Origin: Gracilaria vermiculophylla
Lineage: Eukaryota; Rhodophyta; Florideophyceae; Gracilariales; Gracilariaceae
DNA length: 36,479 bases
Assembly: GCA_019155205.2 (NCBI GenBank)
Contig: JAHNZQ020000010.1
Span: forward strand, 499,061-535,539
Direction: 5' to 3'
The notes below the pieces were generated by a model. It searched no databases. It was not told the origin of the DNA and was given only the letters and a program-made list of their open reading frames with translations. A program made the translations under genes and the position numbers. Shown here one piece after another: positions 1-8,825 of this stretch (position 1 is its first letter; each line of letters opens with the position of its first letter).

Positions 1-2276
1 TGCCACACTATCGTCAAATACACTCAAAGACAGTCTTCAAGCCACACTGCCTTCGAGTATTGAACGAATATGGTGCTGTCAGTTTATGCTAGATTAGTGA
101 TCGCGGCACCTTTTCTACAATTAAAGGTATATAGTCTGCTGTTCTTCTATGAGGATCAGCCAAACTCTTCTTCGTACCGCATCTTCCGCTCAGCATGGTC
201 ACACTGCGCGGCTTCTGACATGAAATTTTTGCCACTTCTACTATTGAGCACTTCTAATATTGCGATTTTAGGGGTGATTCTGAAAAGAAAAAAAAACTCA
301 AAAGCCACCCTGGTACCTTTGCTATATCGAGGATGTCGTAGGTAGGTGACTCAGCGAAAGCAAAGCATTAGCAACTACAAGAAGCTAGTTTAAAAGCTGA
401 ACAAGAAAAAAAACAATATACAGTTTTAGAGGATGCAAAGTCGATAATGGTGCGTTTGCGTTGGGCTGATTTTTTGCTCATCGGGGTTACGACGAAAACG
501 ATGGAACAAAATGTTGCCACCGCGCAGATATTTGCCTACATCTCATAAGGTATTTCAAAGTTTTATAGCTCTTGGTCTCGACTGTGTATGAAGCCAAGTT
601 TTTCTTTGTACCTCATCTGGTGCTCATATTTCTAAAAATATTTCAAACAACATTCTTTCAAACAGCTTAACTTTTTTGAAACACTGAAAACACTGAATCA
701 ACGCCTTCCTTCCAAATTTCAACGTATCATTATACGACAAGTATAGTCTGCGGAGGTTTCATGTCTTGCAAGCCCTCGTTCCACGACGCAAAGGTCTTCA
801 CAACTCTTCGTCTCAACTTTTTAAAACGCCTTAGTTCATGCTTATTCGTACGAGATGTGTGTAGCAGCTCTAGCACTGTCTACGAATTCTGCCAAATTGT
901 GTTCGCAAGCAAAGCAACCGGCACTTAAAGTGTAAGAAGAGAACAATCTGTCCTTCTGGAATCGATTAGAAAGAGAACAATAAAGGTTTTATAAACTTGA
1001 CATGAGTTCATTAATTCCTCTTTTCTTCGCGTGCTCCCGGCCTTTTTATACATTTCCGACTTTTTAATTGGAAACATCTAGAGTAAAGACCCTTGCTCTT
1101 TCTCATATGAAAATGAAAAACGAACAAGCTCTTACACTATGACAGCGATGCAGCGTTTAAAAATCGTCGTGGAAAGAAATAAGCGATGGCGAGCGGCGCG
1201 GGCCGCGCGGGGCCGCCGCCATTCGCTTGTTCATCCATGCGCGCGTGAAACAGTGGACAGGGCGTCCACATGTGCGTGAAGTCAGGCCATAAAGTCGTAG
1301 AATTGTTTGCATTTTTTTGAGATTTAGTGGTGGATTATTCTGAGTTGCGAACCCTCCCGGCGCGTGACATCCGGGTTTTCAACAACATCAGTTTCAATCT
1401 TTCTGACTTGCTATTCCAGACTTTCAGACATGCTTCCGGCTATCATATGGCTACCGAACGTAGTTGAAACGGTTACTCACAGAAAAGAACCAACAATTAA
1501 AATTTAGTTATTTCTGCGCTCCCGCTTGTTTCAATGTATAGTAAAAACATGGGGCGCGCCAATAGAAAGTCAATCGTCAGCAATGCCGTCCATAAATTGC
1601 GCGCAGTCAATATAAAACATTGGCTTGAGCTGCTCTTTTCCTGCAAAAAATCGATCGCAGACGAGATTGTCGAGGTCCCTCAAAGAGTTCAGACCCGCAC
1701 CTACTCAATATCTTATAAAAGTTACGATACGAATGCCTCCAGACGGCTGAACAGAAGCTCTAAAAAATATACTTATTTTGAAAAACAATGGTAGCGATTT
1801 TCCAAAAACCCGTTTTTGTTGTTACGTAAATGTCTTAAGCAAACCTATATTTACAAATTAGAAAACGAAAGATTTCCGGTTTTGGATAATAGAATAGATG
1901 TATTATTTGAAAAAAAACCTTCCTGTATGTTTCAAAAGACTGGTTTTTGTCCACAATCGTCCTCTTGTAATACAGAAAAATCAAAAAATCAAAAATAAAC
2001 TGCAACGGGCTTATTAAAGCAAATATACGACACGCTATAATGCAAAAGTATTGTTCAAACAAATCACAAGATCGTGTAAGCAGCTTTAAAGACGCCAATG
2101 AGAGTCTAAAACAGCAACAACTGTATTCTCTGAACAAGTATCGTATATAAAATTTTCAAAAACCTATTTCGCAGCTTTCTAAGTCTTCATGAAAAATAAT
2201 TTTGCTTTGGAGATACAGATGCGAGGAAAGAAAGAACGTGTCTATTCGCTCTCGAGGAGGAGTGCAAAATAGACGA
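1..2276. other. unassigned AT-rich DNA, no gene recognised
   Basis: Only short open frames occur here (longest about 100 codons, at 1835-2137 on the minus strand, and 91 codons at 70-345), with low-complexity AT-rich composition and no motif I recognise. A short very GC-rich patch at about 1181-1228 stands out and is listed separately. No LTR ends, tRNA-like structure or domain signature was seen. It may be old transposon or intergenic DNA flanking Gypsy-1. Confidence 0.5.
1181..1228. repeat. GC-rich imperfect hairpin
   Basis: Outer arms AAGCGATGGCG and CGCCATTCGCTT pair with one bulged base, and the interior is an almost pure G/C near-palindrome. It is an abrupt GC island inside AT-rich DNA. 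Its role is unknown; it could be a remnant of a repeat end or a structure that folds in single-stranded DNA. Confidence 0.5.
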
Positions 2277-2281
2277 ATTGA

Positions 2282-3004
2282 AATAAGGCGCTGCCTTATT
2301 TCTACAGTATTGACCGTCTTGTTTTTGAAGGATCCGGCATAGCCTTCCTACTGTGGTACTGTCAGCCCTCCTCTCAAGGTAGTAAAGCACAACGTCCGTT
2401 AGAAGTTTTTGGTGACTCTAAAGGCGCGTATTCCTAAAGGTGGTCTCCGGTATCCGCTGTCTCGAGCCCAGGGAATTCTGAAAGGGGATCCGCAAAAATC
2501 AAGCGGAGGGGGAGGTTCACTGGGCGAACAATGCTCCTACAGGCGCTGCTATGATGCGGCCTGGGGATCGGCGGCTTAGAAACCTGTATAGATAGACAAG
2601 AGACTCTAACCGGAAAAGTAGAAGAAGACTCAAGGGTGCTTGTCTTTACTTCCCCAGAGGTGGAGCTCAACCGGCAGATTAAGTTTCAAGCCGGGAGCCC
2701 ACCTCGGCAGGTCTCACTACTGTGCTTATTACCTGCTTAAAATATCTAAAATAAATAATAAATTCTACCGTGCCTCAAGAATACTGTAGCGCACGCGGGC
2801 GAGATTACTCACCACGTGGCCCAGCCAATAAATTACGAACCCTCTTTAGGAATATTATAACTTAAGGCCAAACCACCATATTTCCGCAGGAGCCACTGTA
2901 ATACACCTACACTAGTATATAATCACCGAGTGCCGGTCACCGTCGAGTAAAAAGAAAAACGGGGCAACTCACCTCCACCTACATCAGCACCCGAAAACGC
3001 ACAG
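2282..3004 (+). repeat. 5' LTR of Gypsy-1, split by a nested solo LTR
   Basis: 2282-2351 matches 7828-7897 and 2911 to about 3004 matches 7898 to about 7991; between them lie the 554-bp solo LTR (2352-2905) and one copy of its CCTAC duplication. The LTR starts with a near-perfect inverted repeat (AATAAGGC, then GCCTTATT) rather than the usual TG. A TATATAA motif lies near 2916, in the expected place for a promoter. I see no primer-binding site beginning TGG immediately downstream, so the priming tRNA is unknown and the 3' edge is uncertain by a few bases. Confidence 0.8.
2352..2905 (+). mobile_element. 554-bp solo LTR, copy 1, in the Gypsy-1 5' LTR
   Basis: It begins TGTGGTACTGT and ends with GTAATACA, and is flanked by exact 5-bp duplications CCTAC (2347-2351 and 2906-2910). 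Removing it with one duplication restores the uninterrupted LTR seen at 7828-7995. Related copies of nearly the same length lie at 15178-15731 (opposite strand) and 18820-19371. TG...CA ends plus a 5-bp duplication and no internal coding region are the marks of a solo LTR left by recombination. The parent element is not present in this window. Confidence 0.88.
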
Positions 3005-3062
3005 TGATCACTAAGCTTTTTGAAGTGTTGAGTTCTACCAGTTTCCGCCTCGTCCATCCTTC

Positions 3063-4140
3063 GACACGGATGCTTCTTCATCGAGTCACGGAGCTCGCGT
3101 GGTCGCCACCGCTATTCACCACCCTCGACTGACTAAGACTGATCCAAGTTCTATTCGTTCCTTCTTCAGGGAGTCCGACCAGTATTCTCATGAGATCGCC
3201 GCGCGCGCGCAACATATAGTTAGTTAGAGCCGACATTATCTCCACGAAAGTGGCCAGGCCCATCCTACTGAAGTACTGGGTACCGTCAGACTGGCTTGAG
3301 TCGGTTATCGACCTCAACTTCATCAAGGACGTCCAGTCGTATGACGAACTCTCCGACAACACGCTCCGCACTTATCTTGATTCGAAGGCCGTTACCGCGA
3401 AGGATACTGTCACCATCGAAACGCTTGACAAGATGGTCGAGAATAACTGCGTATGGACATGACGAACACCGATGCTCGTACACGAATGGAGAATCTTTTC
3501 GTCTCCTACAAGTCGCTAATTCACAAGCAGGGGCTGTCTTGGGTTACGACAGACAACGGAAAACGTGCTGTCTAGCATGTTCTGCCGGCACTCCGTCCAG
3601 TGCCACTCCATTCCCGTCTCGGGTTCGATCTGAAGCTGGCGCAAGTCAAGCTCTGCATGGACTTCAAGGGCTTCAGGGCCCACGCGATCACGTTTTCCGA
3701 GGCTTTTCAGCTCGTCGACACCGGAACACGGACCAAGTCTTCAAGGAATCCAAAGACGGTCGGCTTCAGCAAGCGTCACGACGATGATGCGGACGAGGAT
3801 GACGGATCCGGCAAGGGAAAAAGAAGAGACAAAGGTGGCTCCTTCTGCAAGAACACACCGCTTTGTTTGTGGCCCCCGCACAGGTCCCGCGGTGTCCGCC
3901 ATTCTCTGATAGAGTGTAGCGAGTGCCCAGTGCACGAGAAGCGAGCTCTTTTCAAACGCATTGCCGAAGAGAATGCGTCTACCGGGCCCGCCAAGAACAC
4001 GCGTTCGCAGATGGCGGCTCCCAATGTCAAACAAGAAGAGAAAATGGTTAACCGTGTTACTGCGTTACATAATGCGGATTCCGTCGCGTTTGACATGGTT
4101 TTCAGCGATGCTGCTGAGTCTCATGAAGCCCGTGGTCGCG
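3063..4140 (+). pseudogene. gag: Gypsy-1 gag, broken by frameshifts and stops
   Basis: Gag would form the particle that packages the element RNA. The reading passes from frame 0 (3063 to about 3225) to frame +1 (about 3225-3449) and back to frame 0 (3450-4244). Recognisable parts are an N-terminal acidic/serine stretch, a conserved helical segment ending DLKLAQVKLCMDFKGF followed by SEAFQLVDTG (about 3627-3725), a basic and acidic low-complexity linker (about 3770-3840) and a Cys/His-rich segment with CLWPPHRSRG and ECSECP (about 3864-3935), the likely nucleic-acid-binding knuckle. Stops lie at about 3213 (TAG) and 3573 (TAG). No good start codon is visible after the LTR. The gag call is from motif memory and position, not a search. 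Confidence 0.7.
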
Positions 4141-4560
4141 CGGATGAGGGAGCCGACAATTCTATCGTTTCATCCTGCATAGCTGAGAAGGACGTACTCA
4201 ACGATATTGACAGGATGAAAAAGATCAAGCTGGTTACCATGTAGGTTTCTCTAAAAACGGATCTGAAGCACAGAAGTTCACGTTATCCAGGTGTTGCAAA
4301 CCGCCTCGTACGGTGCTAAAAATCGCTGCCGTCCATCTCGCTCTGTTGAATGTGGAATATCTCGTGTCTAATGCCGACCTCACTGTCGAGAATGTTTTTC
4401 TCGGTCTGCCGGTTCTCCGTCATTTCGGGGTCAACACCAAGACTCTCTTCGAGAAGCGCAGGGATCTCCTCAACGGCTCCGACTGCGCTGGTTTGGAGAA
4501 ACCAGACCCCAAGAAAACAGGGAGTCTGGTGAGTCGCTTGACGATTGCGCGACTCCACAG
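4141..4560 (+). pseudogene. Gypsy-1 retropepsin-like protease
   Basis: The aspartic protease would cleave the Gag-Pol polyprotein. A degenerate active-site motif D-E-G-A (Asp codon 4143-4145; usual form D-S/T-G-A) is followed by NSIVSSCIAEK, and the C-terminal part has FLGLPVLRHFGV (about 4396-4431), the usual I/L-L-G-L motif near the end of this fold. A TAG at 4242-4244 and a frameshift near 4266 split it; after that the frame stays constant through most of pol. The serine-to-glutamate change next to the catalytic Asp would be unusual in an active enzyme. Confidence 0.65.
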
Positions 4561-6345
4561 ACTCCCAAACGACGGATATGACGATGTAGGCACGACGCCC
4601 TCTGCGGCCAAGGAGCCCGTCGAAAGTCCGGCGAAACGTGAAGCCGCCGTGGACTACTACGAGTTCCGTAATGATGAAAACCCGTTTCAGGACCACTACA
4701 CACTGGACCAGCTCGATAGCGACCACAAAAACGACGTCGACTCCTGTATCGCGGAGATACTCTCCGACGCCGACGCGAACGGTCTACAGCCCGAGCGCAA
4801 AGATGAACTTCGTAAGATCGTCACGGATAAAACTGACATTTTCCGCACTGCATTTTTTGCCGGTCCACCGGCGAAGATCGAGCCGTTACGCGTTCAGCTG
4901 ACTGGCGACGCTAAGCCGGTTCGATTCGGTCTACGTAACTACTCCTTGGAGCAGCGCGCTTTCCCCGTTCGCTTTGTCGATCAGTTGGTCGCTGCCGGAA
5001 TGGCGTATTTCCACCCGAGCTCTACATGGCCGTGCGCTCCGCTGCCGGTGCCAAAGCCGGAGCCGGCAATGTTTCGTTTTACTATCGACCTCCACTCGGT
5101 GAAGCGCTTCACCGTGAAGCACCAGTTCCCAATGCCGAATATCGAGCACAAACTGTCAAAGCTGTCGGCATCCCGGTATTTCCCCATATTCCATCTATCG
5201 CACGGGTACTGGCAGCTCCCCCTCTCCAAGTGCTCAAAGGAGTGTCAATCTTTCATCCCTCCTAACGTCATTTACTCTCCGATGCGCATACTATATGGCA
5301 TGACGAACGCCGTTATGTATTTGCAGGCCACACTGGCGGCGCTGCTTCCTTCCGGTCTCCGTCCCTTCCTTCTCTGGTGAGTAGATGACTTCTTCATTCA
5401 TTCGCCCACCATTATCGATCATTTAAAGGCGGTGTCCGACTTGTTTGCGTTCTGCGCAAGGTTCAACTTGAAGCTGCACCCCGCAAAGTATACGGTTTTC
5501 GCCACAGCCATCCTTTGGTGTGGACGGGTCATTTCGGCTGCCGGCGTGTCGTTTGACCCTAGACGCATAGACGGTATCCGTAACATGAAGGCTTCGCAAA
5601 CGGGTGCCGGCTCGCAACAGTTTGTTTGTTTCATGCAGTGGATGCGCATTGGCATTCCTGAGTTTTCCGCAATTATTCGTCCGTTGGCAGACCTTGTCCA
5701 GAATGTTTACTCCGTCGTCGGAAAACGCACTGGTCTGGCGGCCGTCCGTGTCTCTATGACGGAAATCGGTTGGACCTCGGAGCATTTCGTTGCGTTCCAA
5801 CAGTGCAAAGACGTACAGGAACAGCAGGTCACCCTCGCACACGTTGACTTCGGCAAACGTCTCAGTGTGTACACCGATGCGTCGGACTATTTTTGGTCCG
5901 GCGTTGTTATGCAGATTCCAATTGCCGATTCCGACCTACCATGTGCAGAACAGCGTCATGAGCCCCTTGCCTTTCTCTCAGGGCACTTCTCGGACTCGAC
6001 TCTCCGTTGATCGACTATCAAAAAGGAGGCGTACGCCACCATGGCGACGACCGATCGAATGCACGGGCTCCTCGCTTCTCACGGCAGTTTCGACCTATCC
6101 ACCGACCACAACAACCTAGTCTTCCTCTTTGACCCTACTTCGGTTGTTGCCGACTTCTCACAGACGACTCTCCGCAAAGTGCTTCGGTGGGCCGTCCATT
6201 TGAGCGCCTACACGTACACATGCGTCCACGTTCCCGGCTCCGACAATGTTTGGGCAGACATGCTTAGCCGTTGGGTCTCCCCGCCAACTTTGCGTCGCCT
6301 CGTGACGGTTCCGGCTCTCAACTCTTCGTCGGATACAGTATTCGG
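4561..6345 (+). pseudogene. pol: Gypsy-1 reverse transcriptase and RNase H
   Basis: RT and RNase H copy the element RNA into DNA. RT motifs in order: RFTIDLHSVKRFT (about 5070-5110), QFPMPNIEHKLSKLSASRYF, then PIFHLSHGYWQLPL, where the first catalytic Asp of the family (FDLSHGYWQ) is His (codon CAT 5192-5194). The second catalytic motif VDD is intact at 5381-5389 but directly preceded by an in-frame TGA (5378-5380). RNase H follows: YTDASD (Asp at 5876-5878), KKEAYA and STDHNN carry the three acidic residues. A second TGA (6008-6010) sits where relatives have Trp before ST(I)xKEAY. No frameshift was found between 4268 and 7060, so point mutations dominate. Confidence 0.85.
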
Positions 6346-7814
6346 ATGGCCGACTGCAGCTGAGCTCAAGTCCGACCAGATGGCCCACGCGAACGATTGC
6401 CCTGACGATGTCGAGTACAACGCCGACGGCGTGCACTGTGCTTCGAGCGGTGCCGTCTGGGTCCCGGATACCTCCGAGGGCCTCCAACTCCGACTCTGCA
6501 TCATCGTGCATACAGGTCCTAGCGGCCATCGCGCAGCGTCGACGACCGCCGAGATGCTCCGCGCTCATTACAGCTGGCGTACACTAGAGACGGATATCAC
6601 CACGTTTGCTCAGTCCTGCATGCACTGTATTTTGACAACCTGCGGGTGAAAACCCCCGCGCCCGTATGGTCCCGCGATTCACGGCATGTCGGCAAAAGCG
6701 TTGTTGCAGTTCGACTACATCACTAATGCCCCGGCGGCCTCCGGCGAGCAGTACGTTCTCATGTTGCGTGACGACCACTTAAACTACTGCTGGTTCTTGG
6801 CATTTCCGGATACGTCTGCCGAAAACGCCATTTGAGCCATCATCGACTGGTGTGCCGCGTTCGGTGTGCCGTCTGGGTCAATGTCGGATGGTCCGACCCA
6901 TTTCAAGAACGAGACATTGCGTCTCGTCGCTGAGGGACTGCGAGTCCCGCACCACTTCACGCTGCCTTACGCTCCGTGGAGCAATGACAGCATCGAGCGT
7001 CTAGGCAAAGAGCTTTTCAGCATCTTCCGGGCAACGGCTTACGAATTGCAGCTGACGCATAAGAATATGGCCTGACCTCTTGCCGCTGGTGCAGAGCGCT
7101 ATCAACTATGCACCCTCTCCGCATTGCGCCAGTATACCGCCCATCAAGGCCATGACGGGAATGCCCGCGACTCCGCCAATCGCGATATTCTATCGTGCGC
7201 AGACGACGGCCCCGATAACGATTACCGACCTCAATCGTGAGCGTGCGCTCAACGTGGAAGAGCTATGTAAGCTGGTCGTTGATCTCCAGCCCGTCGTGCA
7301 GGACGCACTGCAGACAAATTGCCGCCACGGACGCGAATCAGTCTCGAAAGGGTCGTTGCCAAATTTTAACGAAGGCGTTTTTGTGCTCGTTGCTCGCGAA
7401 GACTTTCACGCTGGTGAAAAAATATGCCTTCGTTGGTGCGGACCCCGTCGCGTTATAAAACCGGTAAACGACTATGTCTACCTGGTCGAGGATTTGCGCA
7501 ACAGTTCCGTCGATGAAATTCACGTCACTCGCCTCAAGTTTTACCACGACGCGTCGCTCAACACTGATACTATCATGTCGCACATCGTGACGTTGGAGAC
7601 GGGCATGATCGTGCACCGTTTTCAGGAGCTCGTTGAAACCGACGGTGATATCAAGATTCGGATCCGTTGGCGCGGCTTGCCGGATTCCGAAGATACGCTT
7701 GAGCCTCTCGCACAGGTGTATCGTGATGTGCCGCAATTATTGTTGAAGCTCCTACACCGCAAAAACACCCCGAGGGATTTAGCCGACAAAGCGCGTCGTG
7801 AGCTTCACCTCTAA
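6346..7814 (+). pseudogene. pol: Gypsy-1 integrase with C-terminal chromodomain
   Basis: Integrase inserts the cDNA into the genome. An H2C2 zinc finger (HTGPSGH ... CMHC, about 6509-6630) precedes the core. The core keeps FDYI, SDGPTHFKN, HHFTLPYAPWSN and IERL, with exactly 35 residues between the second Asp and the Glu. In-frame TGA codons lie at 6647-6649 and 6833-6835, and a one-base frameshift near 7060 moves the frame to that of 7080-7814. The last 50 or so residues (about 7608-7754) match a chromodomain: RFQELVE, IRIRWRGLPDSEDTLEPL, with Leu instead of the usual Trp in the TWEP motif. Chromodomains guide such elements to particular chromatin. The stop codon overlaps the purine tract before the 3' LTR. 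Confidence 0.86.
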
Positions 7815-7824
7815 GGAAGGGGAG
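7813..7824 (+). promoter_or_regulatory. polypurine tract of Gypsy-1
   Basis: Twelve consecutive purines (AAGGAAGGGGAG) lie three bases before the 3' LTR and overlap the pol stop codon. In LTR elements this tract survives RNase H digestion and primes plus-strand synthesis; position and composition fit well. Confidence 0.7.
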
Positions 7825-7827
7825 CGT

Positions 7828-7995
7828 AATAAGGCACTGCCTTATTTCTACAGTATTGACAGTTATGTTTTTGAAGAACCCCGCATAGCCTCCCTACACT
7901 AGTATATAATCATCGAGTGCCGGTCACCGTCGAGTAAAAATAAAAACGGGGCAGCTCACCTCCACCTCCATCAGCACCCGAAAAAACACACGAAG
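7828..7995 (+). repeat. 3' LTR of Gypsy-1
   Basis: A direct copy of the 5' LTR without the nested insertion. It opens with a perfect 9-bp inverted repeat around one base (AATAAGGCA-C-TGCCTTATT) and carries TATATAA near 7903. At 168 bp it is short for a Ty3/Gypsy LTR. It is followed by ATTGA, the presumed target duplication. Confidence 0.85.
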
Positions 7996-8000
7996 ATTGA

Positions 8001-8393
8001 TTAATAGATAAACGAATAAGTTATGTAATCATAGTGTGACAAAGACTGCATTTTGTCGTTCAAGTTATGCCCTAAATTTAATTTCAGGCCATAACAAGAA
8101 TATAAGAAACGAAAACGGTAGAAAAGATCCGGATGCAAGGATTTCTGCCGTGTGCAGTGCAAATGAAGCATTCAAAGATATAGATGGTGCTGATTCTCAT
8201 TTTTAACTCAGTGTGGCGCTGAGAAAACCAGGAAGTCTACTCATTAAAACTTATATGTTAAGTCTAGATTTATGTATCTTGTTAGCGCTGTTCTCCAACT
8301 ATCGAGCCTATACGATGCCAGGGGTCTTTCATACTGCAGGCTACACGCAGGGCATAAGAAGATTTGGGCGTATCCAGAACCAGGTCAGCTGCA
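8001..8393. other. unassigned DNA between Gypsy-1 and the inverted-repeat unit
   Basis: No coding region is recognised. One 73-codon frame (8213-8434) runs into the following repeat and has no supporting features. Confidence 0.5.
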
Positions 8394-8427
8394 ATCGAAG
8401 AGAACGAGGTGCGAAACCCAGTGTTAG
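8394..8427. repeat. 34-bp direct repeat, left copy
   Basis: Identical over 34 bases to 8792-8825. It starts ATCGAAGAGAACG and ends CCCAGTGTTAG. The two copies sit at the two ends of the left AT-rich arm, 398 bp apart, as if the arm had been placed inside this sequence and duplicated it. Confidence 0.9.
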
Positions 8428-8432
8428 GTGGT

Positions 8433-8793
8433 GAGGAAGGTGTTGCAAAGGTAACATACGGGGTAAATATTGTTTATTCCAGATGCTATATTAGAAAATA
8501 AAAAGCAATAATTCTATCACTCTGGTACGGATGAAAACGAAATTCTGAAATAAAGTAAAAAAGAACACGGTATATAGTAAAATTTATAAGCTGAAAGATA
8601 TGTCATCAACATTTTGAACCAATTTGTAAAGTAATTGTCTATAATGGAATGTATATGATGACCATAGGTTCTTACTATACGTATTCTTCTAGTGAAATCT
8701 CTCTTTATTTGTCTAGCCATACTACATACAATCTTATACAAAATGTGTTTTTAAACAGATCGCAGCCTATTTTGGTGCTTTTTAAGTGATTAT
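8433..8793 (-). repeat. left arm of a large inverted repeat (about 360 bp)
   Basis: This AT-rich block is the reverse complement of 9727-10090 with only scattered differences. The outer end is marked by AGGTGTTGCAAAGGTAACA and the inner end by AAGTGATTAT. Each arm contains the same 74-codon frame. The arms are separated by about 930 bp of GC-richer DNA. The pair could be long terminal inverted repeats of a DNA transposon or foldback element, or two opposite insertions of one short element. No transposase was recognised in the spacer. Confidence 0.85.
8517..8741 (-). CDS. small hypothetical ORF in the left arm (74 codons)
   Basis: The predicted peptide begins MYKIVCSMARQIKRDF and ends SCSFLLYF-like hydrophobic residues followed by SSVPE. 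It is basic in the first half (RQIKRDFTRRIRI) and aromatic/hydrophobic in the second (YKFYYIP, FLLYF). The same frame is intact in the other arm with two amino-acid differences (V/I and R/I). Conservation may only reflect recent duplication of the arm rather than selection. I do not recognise the protein; it may not be expressed. Confidence 0.25.
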   Translation of the reverse strand: MYKIVCSMARQIKRDFTRRIRIVRTYGHHIHSIIDNYFTNWFKMLMTYLSAYKFYYIPCSFLLYFRISFSSVPE

Positions 8794-8825
8794 CGAAGAG
8801 AACGAGGTGCGAAACCCAGTGTTAG
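8792..8825. repeat. 34-bp direct repeat, right copy
   Basis: Exact second copy of 8394-8427, beginning at the inner end of the left arm. No third copy was seen next to the right arm at 9727-10090. Confidence 0.9.

Larger units (their letters stand above)
2282..7995 (+). mobile_element. Gypsy-1: Ty3/Gypsy retrotransposon with both LTRs, inactive
   Basis: The unit has direct LTRs at both ends (about 168 bp each once the insert is removed), a gag-pol coding block between them and a 12-base purine tract (7813-7824) just before the 3' LTR, overlapping the pol stop codon. ATTGA occurs at 2277-2281 and 7996-8000 and fits a 5-bp target-site duplication. Domain order is gag, protease, RT, RNase H, integrase, chromodomain, as in Ty3/Gypsy chromoviruses. 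The two LTRs differ at about 13 of 155 compared positions by hand count (about 92% identity), so the insertion is not recent. A 554-bp solo LTR is nested in the 5' LTR. Stops, frameshifts and a lost RT aspartate make it inactive. Confidence 0.88.

Noticed and set aside
3296..3787. 163-codon plus-strand ORF overlapping Gypsy-1 gag
   Set aside because: Wrong frame relative to the recognisable gag motifs; a shadow frame.
5378..6835. Possible reassignment of UGA to tryptophan, because all stops in Gypsy-1 pol are TGA
   Set aside because: Other elements in the window have TAG and TAA at equivalent positions, only one of the four TGA sites clearly matches a Trp, and transition-biased decay explains them.
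8394..8825. 398-bp spacing of the 34-bp repeat as a satellite array
   Set aside because: Sequence after the second copy differs from that after the first, and there is no third copy.
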